NCBI GenBank assembly: GCA_037954665.1
Contig: JBBMOL010000022.1
Span: 6,076,001-6,140,000 of the forward strand
Source of the DNA: Laguncularia racemosa
Lineage: Eukaryota > Streptophyta > Magnoliopsida > Myrtales > Combretaceae
DNA: 64,000 nt
Reading direction: 5' to 3'
Shown here: piece after piece, positions 36,400-49,049 of the stretch
How positions within the stretch are numbered: position 1 is the first letter of the stretch
How the letters are laid out: each line of letters opens with the position of its first letter
Notes under the pieces: model-generated
The model's database searches: none
Told to the model about the DNA's origin: nothing
Seen by the model: only the letters and a program-made list of their open reading frames with translations
Program-made: the position numbers and the translations under genes

Positions 36400-38699
36400 A
36401 TGTATGGAGGACCTCAATGTGTTAACGACACAAATCTACAACTTCCTCTGTTTTGAGCTCCTATAAATGTGTTATTTGCATTAATCATACATGCATTCAT
36501 TTTGTGTGTAAATAGATTTTATGATATGCTAGTTAATTCTTGATAACCTTGCTTAAATGGTTGAAAAACCCCAAATCATTAATCAAAGTCATTTAAATTA
36601 AAAAGGGAATTTTTGAGTCAAGTTAAGTTAAAGGGTAACTTAGAGAGTTACAACCAATTTTTTTTCGAAATGACCTTTTTGCCCTATATCTAATTACATT
36701 AAGCCTTATCTAAAGAAAAGTCTATATGGCTCCATGAGAAGCATAAAGTGTTGGAAACTCAATTGAAAACAAAAAGGAGTTTTTGAAATTCAATCAAGGA
36801 AGAAATTCTAAGTTTTATGGCAAGTTTCTAAAAAATGACCAAAATGTCCTTATACTCGATTTTCAAAGGAAAGGTAAAAAATTGAGTTTGATTAATTAGA
36901 ATAATCTTTAGAGTATTTTAAACCCTAATTATGTTGGAAATTGGGATTAGCAAGCAAAAGCCTTAATAGAGATTTAAGATAACATAAGGAGAAAAGTTAG
37001 AATAAAATGAAAAATAGATAAGTATCTAGTGGTTCTTTACCTTAGAAACCTTAGCATTAAGATTAATCTAGTTACTAATCTAGTGTGTTTATTGTGTAAT
37101 CTTTATAGTTTAAGATAGTATTAAGATGCAATGTTTGAAGATAGTTACTAATTAGTGGTTTAATCTTAAAGTTTTGTGTCAAACTTAAAGAAAACCCATC
37201 TTGGTCTCTTCTGTGTGATGCCATCTTCTTAGAATGCTAGGAGATTCTACAACTTTCAAGGTAGGACTTAAACCTGAGTTGGAATGGTGATTTATGACAT
37301 TTTGAAGTGAGTTAAGACATTATTTAGTGTTCTAAGAAAACTTGTTTGATTGAATGAGTTGACCATCTTTACACCACCATCTAGGATAGATTAAGGTATG
37401 TTTTATCTTTTCCAAGCGCTAACGATTTGCTAGATAAGCTAAACTAAAGGTTAGAAAGAGTTTGGAAGGCCAGAACTTGGATTAGAATAGAAAAATGCAT
37501 GCTCGATGATTGTAGCTTAAATGCTACCACCTTTAGCATGAACCATGTATGATTCTCACTTGAAATTGTGCTTTAGATATTTTAAAATGCTTAAATGATG
37601 ATTGATGTGATGATTTTAGGTTAGATGATGATTTATGTACTAATTAATGTATATATATAATGATTAAGTTAGTGATTATTGCATAATTGGTGATTTTAAG
37701 TGACTAATGAGTATTTTAAGGTGAATAAATGAAATTTCCAACATGTTGGCTCATGATTGAAGTATAAATTGAGGTTTAATTGAAGTTTTTAGTAATTTAG
37801 GGCTTACATAAGGTTTAAGGAATTGCAAAGTCAACCCTTCTTCAAACCATGCTGCCACCCTTATTGCCATCAACGTGTGATTCTTAATTAAAATTGTGTT
37901 TTTTATGTTAAAAGGTGTCTAAATGATTATTTGGATGTTAATTTATGGATTAAGTGATGATTTAGGTGCCAAATGTTATATATATATATATATGATGCTT
38001 AATATGCTCTAGATTGTTTAATAGATCAATGGACTGCCTTAATGCATGTTTTAATGAGGATATCTAAAACCTCCAACATATTCATGATTTATAAATGTTG
38101 AATTCTTGACTTAAATGGTGTTTCCTATGGTGATTATGCTTAAATATGTTGAGTTCTCAATATTTTCTTAATAATTCTAGCAAGTATATTTAATTATTGT
38201 GTGTGATTTTCATGTATTCTATGGCTATTTAAATGATTCTATTATGGTATATTGATTTGGTATAAAAATGGAGTGACTCTAAACTTGATCCATAACCAAA
38301 ACCGAAATTAAAAAGAAAAAGAAAAAAAGATTTGAGTTTTTTCTAAAATGTTCTTGATGATGAATATTCACCATGTTTATCCTAAAAAATCTCCATTTGA
38401 TCCAAAATCACCTAAAAAGTGTTTTTGAACCCAGTTTCTACTATTAATAGTTTCACATATATTTTTTATTTTTGAAATCATTTCTACCAACTAACTTCTC
38501 AAATTCTAATCACACAAAAACTTGATTTGAATCAAAGTTTAAAATAAAAACTAATGAGAAATTAGTGCTTGATCTTATAGAATGCATAAGAGTTGGGAAA
38601 AATGTATTTATGATTAAAATAATGGAAAGATGTGAAATTATGTAAAGCATGACCATGATAATATAAATAAATAATAAATAGAATATTTTAATGAATTGG
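36400..38699. repeat. Gene-free DNA with diverged internal direct repeats
   Basis: Blocks near 37510-37660 and 37845-38000 share a theme: 'gctaccaccttta'/'gctgccaccctta', then 'tgattct.a.ttgaaattgtg', then 'ttaaatgatgatt'. It reads like old non-coding retroelement sequence, but no coding motif supports a class. Confidence 0.4.
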
Positions 38700-40320
38700 A
38701 CTGAGACCAACCTAACCCCAAATTGGCTTACCCAAAATCAATCCAACATCCTTCCCATGGTCAATTCACACAAGCAATAAAATATTTAAGTTCAACTCAT
38801 TTACTTCAATGAACTTAATTAAATAAATGGTAGGATTAATCTTAATAAGCTCAATGGTCCAATTCTAAAATCAATTGTGCCTATTCTCTTTTAAAGGCTC
38901 ATGGACTAAATGGGCTTTCATGAAATAAGACACCTTAATAGGTATTACATACTATTGGCCCATAATCAAATAAGAATTCTAAAAGGACTTGATTTAAGTA
39001 TAATCAAGACTAAGAAAAAAGTGGTAGACCATAATGGGTCTGAATTGGCAATTGGGCCTAAAATAAATAAATTAGGTATAATGGAACCTTAGTGGGCTTA
39101 AAATGACAATATTAAGTAAAAAATAACTTAAATGAATATAAGTTGAACATATTAAGTGGGATAGGTGATAAAGGGCCTAAGAAACTAATAATAATGCATA
39201 ATGAGCCTAAGGAAATTAAATGGATTTGAATTAAATAATTTAAACCTAATAAATTAATATGGGTAATGAGTAAATTGAATTAGGTAATAAATCATAATGG
39301 GTTTAATTGAACTAAATAAATTAAGTACATTAATAGGCTTAACCTAACTCAAAATGGTTATCCCTATTTCCTTTTTTTTAAGTCCATAACCCATATGGGC
39401 ATAGGTTAAAAAATTAACAAAATATGAACTTTAAATAATACACTGAATCCATTAGACCCAAATGTGACTAAATAATTAAATTGGGTAGTTAGGTTAGTTA
39501 ATTGACTTGATTGTCTTAATTAATTAGGTTATTAACTTAATCAATTAACAATAAACTCAATTAATTAACTATTAGCTTAGTGGGCCTAAAATGAAATAAT
39601 GGGCAAGATTAACTAAAATAGACCTAACTTAATCTAATAATACCTAATGGGCCTAAAGGAATCAAACGGGCTTAGAGTAAACAAATTGGACTTAGAAAGC
39701 GTAAATAGGCCTAAGTAAGTGAGCTAGAGTATTATGGATCCATTTAGATTAATTTAATTGGATTAAATAATTAAGTAATTAATCAAATGGATCATCCCAA
39801 TTAATAAAGTTCATTAACTTAATTAAGTCAAGTAAGCCTAGTCACAAGCTAATTAGACCTTTTTTCTTTATTGCCCAATACTCTAATGGGCCCTAGTAAG
39901 ACATGAATGTAAATTTAGAAATTTAATAAGTAACTTATACCTAATATGGGCTAAGGCCTAATGAGCTTGACTCTAAAGGATCCAGATAAGTAAAAGCTTA
40001 ATTAGATTAAGGACTAATAGAAATTAGGTAATTGAATTGATAATTAACGAATATAATAATATGAAGTAACTAAATTAATAAGTCTTAAATAATGTTCGAG
40101 CCTAATTGTAGCCAAAAGTTAATTAGGCCCTTATATCCTTTTTGAGCCTAAACTAGTATGGGCTTTAGTAAGATAAAAGCTCAAGAACCTAAAGCCATAA
40201 TAACACTAATAGTAATTAATCATTTAAATAAAAATTTACTAACTTATACTTTATTCTATTCAATCGCATAAACACTAAATGATTCCAATCATTAGGGATG
40301 CCTTCAACTTCAAGAGATCT
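38700..40320. repeat. Compositionally unusual block of 'aattaa' and 'gggcctaa' words
   Basis: For about 1.6 kb the sequence is woven from short recurring words (taattaa, gggccta, tgggctta, aataaatt) with no fixed period. No open frame of interest. It looks like a long decayed leader or LTR interior of a gypsy element; that is an inference from position and style only. Confidence 0.4.
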
Positions 40321-41920
40321 AACCTTCTAAGTATGTAGTAACATACGTGTTGCATGTTAAAGTAAAATTTAATTAACTTAACTAATAATTAAACTCAGTT
40401 AATTATTTGTGTTGGTCACTTAGGTCAACAAATGACAACCTTGGTTTGGAATCATGGTTGTGGTCATATTTTTAGTTAACCATGGTAGATTGGGAGCTTA
40501 GGCCATCGATTGGTAGCTTGGTGGGTAGCTAGTGGAAGAAACTACATTAGATAATGGTCACTAAAAGTTGATAGAAGATATATCGAGAGCTTCTCTAGGT
40601 TAATGCGATTTGGTATACAATACGATATAGTTGGACTATGATTGATGATTGCTAGACAATGGTGGTGAACCCTAGATGAGGTTACTTTTCAGGTTTTAGA
40701 TTTTAGCTCAGCATGAAGTCCAATTGTTTCCATTTACCTCTTACAGTTGCTATTGTGGCATTGGACTAGAGATCCTTAATTATGTTTCCAGAGTCATGAG
40801 TACTCCCATGATGACTGTTTAGTTAATTAAATGTTATATCAATTAAATTGCTATATATTATGTTAGAAGTAAGCCTAGTGTTTGTATTACTGTGTACTAA
40901 GTTCTCATAGCTCACTCCTTTCTTTTCAAGTATGGACAACTCTTTTATGGACCATTTGTATGATGTTATGGGATACAACTCTGTGTAGGAGCATTGGGCT
41001 TACATAAGCGAGGTAGCAAATGAAGACAATTATTTTGGTTTAGATTGTTTTTAGACTATGGTTACTAGACTTTTAGGACCATAAGTTTTAGGAGCTACAT
41101 ATGACTCTATAGACTATTTTAATATGTTTACAGACTTTTATTTTAGGCCCAATAAGCCTTAAGACTTATGTTTATGTTTAGGACCTAGCTTTAAGACTTA
41201 GCATTTAACAACAACAATTCAAATCAAGTAAACTATGAAACATTTTTTGAGCTTAACTAAATGATTTTAAGGTTCTAAAATTAGGTTAAAAACCTACTTA
41301 GTTAATTGTTAGTCTTGTGTATTTTATTAAGTGAAAGACATGGCAAATTGTTGTCACCTTTAGGTTTCAAGACCCAATAATGGTAGTGGTGAGGGATAAA
41401 CTCATTGAGCTGTAGTTTTGTTCATCCTCTAAGTCTTTCTTGAAGGTTTTTCTAAGTTAGGAATAGGCTAAGATCATAGGAGCAAGTGTTCCTGACTTGG
41501 GTTTTGAAGAATAAGTATAGGAGTTAGAATTTATTTAGTGTGAACTTAGATTATGTGATAAGAAATTTGAAACTTATGCGATCCTTTATTTTAAAACTTT
41601 TATTCTTCTTAACCTTATTTAAACTCAACTTTTTCAAAGCTACAACTACTTGATTTTGTGGCTTAGTAAGAGATTTTGATTCTTTGCAATTTCGATGAGC
41701 TGTGGAATATCGATTTCTACAATTACTTTCATATATAACTAATTATATTTACTATGATTAAATGTGATGAGTGAATATTTATATTCAGGTCTTGGAATCT
41801 TTAACTTGTGACATAGTTTTCATGTTGTAAGTGCACATATTATATGATAACTTTAGGACAATTCTACTAATTCCCTTTAGGGTAGTTATATGTTACGTAT
41901 TTTGTGGTTTTTTTTCTACA
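40321..41920 (+). mobile_element. Probable degenerate LTR or leader of another gypsy element
   Basis: The region near 40900 ('ctcatagctcactcctttctt', then 'caagtatggac') resembles the 'ttagctcaccc' plus T-run landmark of the gypsy LTRs at 1-1016 and 47035-48889, but the rest does not align. Ends are unresolved. Confidence 0.3.
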
Positions 41921-41929
41921 ATTTATTAA

Positions 41930-42227
41930 GGGTAAATATTATATTTGGCACTTTAACTTTATCCATTTTTATAATTAACTACTTGATATTTAAAAGTGTC
42001 AATTTATTAGCTTTAAATTTTTTAAGGTTACTACTTGGACTAATTCTGTTTATATAATTAATTGCAAAAATGATTAAAGTTAAAATGGTTAATTGCAAAG
42101 ATGGATAAAGTTCAAATAGTTAATTGTGAAAATGAGTTAAATTCCAATACTAATTTAACACATTTAAACTTTTGGTAATTAAATGTAAAAATGAGCAAAG
42201 ATTAAATACTAAATGTAAGATTTTCCC
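41930..42227. mobile_element. MITE with perfect 9-bp target-site duplication
   Basis: A 298-bp element starting 'gggtaaatattatatttgg' and ending with the inverse 'ctaaatgtaagattttccc'. The inverted ends remain alignable for about 50 bases. It is flanked by identical 9-bp repeats ATTTATTAA at 41921-41929 and 42228-42236. This is a Mutator-like signature. The termini resemble those of families A and B. No coding capacity. Confidence 0.88.
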
Positions 42228-42699
42228 ATTTATTAATAATTGTGAATTTTGAGTTTTCTTTTTTCTTTTTTGAAAATTAATTGATGATAGTGAATTTTTA
42301 AATTTTTTTAGTAATATTGTAATAAAGAATTATAGAAATTTAGGTTTCTTTTGAAAAATTAGAGTAAGTTGTTAAATTATGTTTATGTGCAAGTAGATGA
42401 ATTAAAAACTGCAACTTTGTACATTTTTTTATAAAAGTATAATTTTTTAAAATTGGGGTTTTATAGATAATTAAAAGTTGTGAAGTTAAGAGTTTGAAAA
42501 TTGACACTTATGAAAGTTAAAATTAATATGGAGAAAAAAAGAAGAAGTATAATTTTAAAAAATAGATGTGTTTCAACAATAACACATATGAGCCAATTAT
42601 CAAAAGGTAAATAATGACCTATTTATAGATGATTGTGGACAAATAAACTAAGTCAGCTCACTTTTTATCAATTAAGGTAGAGCATAAATTAGAAAGATT
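42228..42699. other. Gene-free AT-rich DNA
   Basis: Nothing recognised between the MITE and the integrase fragment. Confidence 0.5.
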
Positions 42700-43400
42700 G
42701 GCTCTATTATATATAAAGGAGATTGTTAAGTTACATGTAGTGCTAGTCATTATAACTTCTGACAAGGATACACGGTTTGTTAGTAGATTTTAGAGAAGAA
42801 GCTTACATAAGACTTTAGGTACCAAGTTGTAGTTTAGCACTACCTTCCATCCTCAGACAAATGAACAATTTGAGAGGACTATACAAATCTTGGAGGACTT
42901 GTTGTGAGTGTGTGCTTTCAACTACCTTTGGTAGAATTTGCATATAGCAACATCTAGAAGACTCCATATGAAGCACTTTATGGTAGAAAGTGTAAATCTC
43001 CTTTACACTAGGATGAGGTTGGTGAGAGATAGATAATAGGACTAAAGATAGTGCAAGAAGCCATAAAGAAAGTAAAAGTGACAAGATAGAGAATTCTTTC
43101 CACTGAGAGTCATCAAAAAAGCTATGCAGATAAAAGGCAATGCTCCTTGAAGCTTCAAGTAGAAGATAAGGTGCTATTAAAGATTTCTCCCAAAGGCGTA
43201 ATCAAATTTGGTTTAAGTGGAAAGTTAAACTCAAGGTATGTGGGTCCATTTGAAATTTTGGAAAGAATTAGCAATGTAGCTTATAGGTTAGCTCTACCAT
43301 CAAGTTTGGAAGGGGTATATGAGGTATTTCATGTATCCATGCTAAGGAAATTTGTATCCATGCTATTTAAAAAAGGTCTATGGGCCTCATGAGTTAAGAG
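42700..43400 (+). pseudogene. Ty3/gypsy integrase fragment (element A)
   Basis: Translation in shifting frames gives a run like LLYIKEIVKLH, then ITSDKDTRFVSRF, and an HPQT-like block disrupted by frame shifts. The open piece 43147-43392 then shows KLNSRYVGPFEILERI and VFHVSMLRKF. These are the end of the integrase catalytic core and its C-terminal domain. The rest of element A is absent. Sequence passes from here straight into the gag end of a second element. Confidence 0.8.
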
Positions 43401-43479
43401 AATGCAGATGGTCAGAGGGTGAATGTTTCTCCTAAGGGAAGACAAGACATATCAACTGACACTACGATGAGACATCAGC

Positions 43480-46400
43480 TCCACTAGTATTTTATCATGT
43501 GTGCAAGCAGAGGGGACACAAAGTAGTTGATTGTCCTCATGGGCAAAAGGAATCAAATAGCCTTAGCTTTACAAGTAGCAAGACCTCCAATAAGGGCACA
43601 GGCTGGTAGACTACAAGTAGGGGGTCTTAAACAATAGGTTCCCAACAAAGTATTTACTATTCAATAGCAGCAACACCAAGACATTCTAAACATGGACACC
43701 ATTGTAGGTATGCTTCACATACATACCAGCAATGCTTATGTGTTATTTGATACTGATGCATCTATTTCCTATGTGTTTGAAACCTTCGTATGTGAATGTG
43801 CACTGAATGTTGAGAATATGGATGATAGTTTAGCTATTAGTACTCCTTTGGGAGTTGGATGAAAGATAAATAAAATTTGCAAAAGAGTAGGAATAGAAGT
43901 ATAGGGTAAGGTGATGCCGGTAGATCTCTTGATTCTATAGATGGTAGAGTTTGACATCATATTGGGAGTAAATTGGTTGTTAGCATACGATGCTACCATT
44001 ATCATAACATGGTGGTACATTTCAATATACCTGAGAAAGATTATTTTGAGTATAAGTTAGAAGCTCGATGATTAACAAGATTACCCATTTATCAACAGTA
44101 GGGAAGGAATATGTTAGTAATTGTAAGTATTGAAGCTAGTGAAAAAAAAAAAAAAAAAAACTAGAAATGGTGCCTATAGTGAGTGAATTTTCATATGTGT
44201 TTCCAGAAGAGCTCCCTAATTTACCCCTAGCCAGCATTGATTTGGTATAGGGTACTATACCAATATCAAAACCACTATACAAAATGATGCTAGTTGAATT
44301 AGAAGAATTGATGGAGCAGATATAGGATTTACAAGGTAAGGGTTTATAAGACCCAATGTATCTTCTTGTGCTATACCAGTCCTTTTTGTCAAGAAGGATG
44401 GAAGTATGAGACTGTACATAGACTACAGAGAGTTGAACTAGGTCACTATCAAGAACAAGTATTCTCTTCCCAAGATAGATGAAATGTTTGACCTGCTATA
44501 AGGAGCTTAGGTGTTTTCTAAGATCGATCTAAGATCAAGATACCACCAACTGAAAATTAAAGAAGAAGATATACAGAAGACAACTTTTAGGACTCGATTT
44601 GGGCACTTTAAATTGTTAATGATGCCTTTCAAGTTGACCAATGCACCTATAGCATTTATGAACATGATGAATAGAGTATTTAAGGACTTCTTAGACAAAT
44701 TTGTAATTTTCTTCATAGACAATATTTTGTTATACTCCAAAAGCAATGAGGAACATGAGGAGCACTTGACATTGGTGTTAGACAAGTTACAAGAAGAGAA
44801 ATTGTATGTGCAATTCAATAAATGTAAATTCTGGCTAGAGTAGATGGTTTCTTGGGCCATATAGTTAACAAAGATGGAACATTTGTAGACCTAGAAAAAG
44901 TGAGAGCTATAGTGGATTGGCCCAAACCGAAGATAGTAACAGATTAAAGGTTTCTCCAAGATAGTGACTCCTCTCATCAAGTTGACACAAAAGAACGTGA
45001 AGTTTGAGTAGGATGATAGATGTGAAGCTAGTTTCTAGACACTTAAAGAGTAGCTTGTGTCAGCACCAATTTTGGAATTACTCAAGAGTGGGGAAGAATT
45101 CACTATTTATAGTGATGTCTTAGCCTAAAGGTTAAGATGTATATTAATGCAAGGAGGGCAAGTCATAGCAAATGCATCCCACTAACTGAAGCCATATGAG
45201 AAGAATTACTCGACTCACGACTAGGAGTTAGCAGAAATTATACTAATCTTAAAACTATAGGGATACCACTTATATGGAGATAGATACAGGATTTTCACAT
45301 ATCATAGGAGCTTGAAATATATCTTTACACAGTAGGAGCTAAACATTCGATAGAAAAGATGGTTAAAATTAATCAAGGATTATGACCTGGAAATGCAGTA
45401 CCATATAAGAAAAGCTGATTTGGTGGTAGGTGCCCTTAGCAGAAAGAAATAAGATAATGATGTTACTCTCATCACTTCACAACAAGAGTTGTTAGGTAAT
45501 ATGTGTAAGCTAGAGTTAGATATTTTTACTCAAGAAGTGGGAGGAAAAATGGCCACTTTACACATACGACCAACCTTAGTGGATAGAATCAAGACTGCTT
45601 AGGTAAAGGATAAAGGTATCCAAGAGATCAAGAGCGGGGTGGAACAGGGTAAGACTCCTGAATTCAATATGGACAAAGAGGGGATCTTAAGATATGGAAC
45701 AAGATTATGCATGCTAAGGGATGTGAAACTAAAGAAGGAAATAATGAAAGAGACGCACTACTTAGCCTATACAATCTATCCTAGGAGCACTAAAATGTAC
45801 AAGGACCTAAAGGGTTACTACTAGTGAAAGAACATGAAAATGGAGGTAGCTAAGTATGTAGCAAGATGTCTTACTTGCCAGCAAATTAAAATTGAGCACT
45901 AGAGGCCAGTTGGAGAATCACAACCTCTTTCAATACCAAAGTGAAAATGGGAGCATGTGATAATGGACTTTGTTATGGCCTTCCTAAATACTAAAAAGAA
46001 GCAAGAAGTAGTTTAGATAATAGTAGACCAACTAACCAAGTCTACTCATTTTCTACCTATCAATGTAGGATATAAGTTAAAGAAGTTGGCCTAGATATAT
46101 ATACAGGAGATAGTAAGACTACATAAAGTTCTAGTGAGCATAACCTCTAATAGAGATACAAGGTTTGTAAGCAGATTTTAGAATAGCTTACATAAAGCGT
46201 TAGGCATAAAAATACAATACAACATTATATTCCTTTCCTCAAATGGATGGACAATTTGACAAGACCATCTAGATTCTAAAAAACTTGCTCAAAGCCTATG
46301 TGCTAGATTTTGGAGGTCACTAGAATGAGCACATACCTTTAGTTGAGTTTACCTATAACAATAGCTATTAGGCAACCATCTAAATAGCTCCTTTTGTGGC

Positions 46401-46990
46401 TCTATATGGAAGAAGATGCAAATCACCATTACACTAGGATGAAGTGGGAAAATGGAATATGCTAAGACTGAAATTGGTCCAAGAGGCTGTGGATAAGGTA
46501 GATAATACAAATAGCTCAGTCTTAACAAAAGAGTTATGCAGATAAGAGACGATGCCCCCTAGAATTCTAAGTGAGAGACAAAGTGCTATTAAGAGAGTCT
46601 CCAACAAAATGGATGATTAAGTTTGGGTTAAGAGGAAAGCTAAACCTGAGATATGTAGACCTATTCAAAATCTTAGAAAGAGTGGGTACTGTAGCTTATA
46701 GGTTGACTCTCCCACTAAGTTTGGTTGGGGTACATGATGTATTCCATGTATACATGTTGAGAAAGTTTGTGCCAAACCCAAATCAAATAATGGCTTTGGG
46801 GCCCTCTAATATACAACTAAACTTGTCCTTTATAGAAAGACCAATTAAGATTATGGACGTCAAGGAACAAGTGCTGAGACAGAGAGTGACTCTTTATATC
46901 AAGGTACAATGGACAAATCAAATAGAATAGGAAGTGACATAGGAATTATAAGAGGAGATGAGGAAGAAATATCTAAAACTCTTCTAGAAT
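43480..46990 (+). pseudogene. Ty3/gypsy gag-pol remnant (element B, chromovirus/Tekay-like)
   Basis: Order of domains: a damaged zinc knuckle (HVCKQRGHKVVDC, first Cys replaced) near 43500; protease with DTDA in place of DTGA near 43750; RT in the open piece 44511-44843 (KIDLRSRYHQLKIKEED) with FIDN where the catalytic FIDD should be; RNase H about 45100-45450; integrase HHCC zinc finger near 45750-45900 (CLTCQQ); catalytic core about 45960-46400; and C-terminal domain 46571-46930 (KLNLRYVDLFKILERVG). Many stops and changed catalytic residues make it inactive. Full gag upstream of the knuckle is missing. Confidence 0.88.
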
Positions 46991-47034
46991 TAGGTAACTT
47001 TCAAAGACAAGAGTCTTTATAAAAAGGGGCAAAA

Positions 47035-48889
47035 TGCAAATGCCTAGAAAAACATAATTTTTATTAACATTTATTTAACATAAAGTTAAGGGAAACAAGT
47101 CATTTTTATAAAGAACTAGGGGTAATTCTATCATTTCATTGATAGGGTATATAAACCATACATTAACCTAGCACTCCTTTCTTTTTCGTTTGCACAATGA
47201 CTGAAAAGAAAAATTTTCTAAAACCTAAAAGCAAATTAGTGAATCCCACAAGGAACAAATCCAATTCAATCAGGTAAAGGGTTTTAATGATTGAATCATT
47301 GTTTGTGAATATAGAATTGAGGATTAAATCAATTGTTATGACATGATATAATCAAAGTTCAGACCAAGGAGAAGGGCAAAATGAGTACAAAGCTAAGCGA
47401 ATTAAGGGTTTAATTTACAGAATTTGATTGGTAAGTTTACTAATACACTTAATGCATTAGGAAATTACAAATTTTAGGGTCTAGTTAGAATTAAGGACAC
47501 AAACATCAGATTTAAGAATGAACTGGAAAAGAGGAAATAAAGTTTGTGAAGAACAGTGTAGTATATGGCTAAATACATGCCTATGTACTTTCCCATATAG
47601 AAATACACTTTGTCTATAGAAAGGTACACAAACAAATGACACACCCGTATACTTAAGTGTGTTGAAATATGAAAATCCACAAAAAGGTGCACAATCACTC
47701 TACCCAATTGTATACTTGAGCATGCCAAAATCCATAGAAAGATACATGACTACTCTACACGACCATGTATCTCAACCGTGCTAAAGTATATGGCTTAAAG
47801 CATGGCCACATAGTTAGAAATATTCTTCTACTTGATTTATTTTCTAGCTAAACGAACTTTCATGTAACCTAAACATCTAGTAAAACCTTAGAAACTGCAA
47901 TAAAGTAAGAAACAAAATCATATAATGCTTAGGTAAGTAGAATTAAGAAACATGGATTATTCCATATTAGTATTAAAAGCATATTATTGATATTTTTACA
48001 AATTATAGCTTATATTTAAGTTCAAGGCCATACATGCTTAAGACTAAGACTTTAGGTATGTGTAACTTTGATTATGTTCTTTTGCTTGTTGTATATGTTT
48101 GGCTCAGCTTAGGGGGCCGTATTGGTAGATCCCTAGGGAGCACTCCAATGATCCTTGTATCATGTTATCTCTAGTGGAGTTGTGCTTGGAAATAATCTAA
48201 GTTGGTTAAGGTTTAAGGTTTAAGGACTCATGGGTGTTAAGGCCCGTAGCGACAGTTCCGAACATCGGGTTAAGGATTAAGCTTTTAAGTGTGTTTAACG
48301 GGATCATGAGCACCCTATTGATATTTGGTGGACTCAAGTAAAGCATGAATCTATTGATTGATATTTAATATTTTCATAATGTGCATGATTCAATCCATAC
48401 TTGATCATGTGTGTATTTGTTGGTTATATGTACTGGGTGTTAGCTCACCCCTTGGGAATTTTTTTTTTTTAGATGTATGCATAAAGGGAAATGTTACTCA
48501 TGAAGAGAACTTAGGAGTGAATGTACAAAAGAGGGAGGATGAAGATTTGTATTATTATTATGGTGATTAAGTGGAGATAGGAAATTGAGTTCTTTAGTTG
48601 AAATAATGATTATTTTCTTTAGAAGATAATAGACCAGTGAATTCTAGAAATTAAATTGTTTTAGATTTTGACTATGAATGAATTGTTAAGATTTGTTTCA
48701 AAATTTTGAAGAGTGGATTGAGATGTACTTGTAATATGTTGGAAGTGTGGGATTTATTAAATTGATTAATGACAAGTATTATAAGTTTCAAGCATGAATG
48801 GTATTAGAATAGAGTTAAGAGTTCTAAAGTATCTTTGCTTGATAAAAACACATGGAAAGTAGTAGCTTATCAGGTTTCGAGGTGTTACA
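47035..48889 (+). mobile_element. 3' LTR of the gypsy element B (1855 bp)
   Basis: Begins TGCAA directly after a polypurine-like tract (47021-47034) that follows the end of the polyprotein remnant, and ends TTACA, the inverse of a TGTAA start. It contains a TATA box, degenerate 'tacatgg.c.tgtat' words (about 47560-47810), a 'ttagctcacccc' plus T-run block (48439-48471) and a terminal 'caggtttcgaggtgttaca'. Related LTRs lie at 1-1016 and, inverted, at 55100-56625. A matching 5' LTR is not in this window. Confidence 0.75.
47148..47155 (+). promoter_or_regulatory. TATA box of the gypsy LTR
   Basis: TATATAAA about 113 bases into the LTR, followed by a C/T-rich stretch. This is the expected position of the U3 promoter. 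Confidence 0.55.
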
Positions 48890-49049
48890 CTATCATTATC
48901 AATATTGGCTTATAATTCAAAATTGTCCTAATTGATTTATGTTACCACTTTCCATGTCCAAGTATAAGGATAAATTATGTTTCCACTTCCATTTTAATAT
49001 TAACTTTGATATCGTAGAGTTATAGATATGATTTATACTTTATAAGAGT

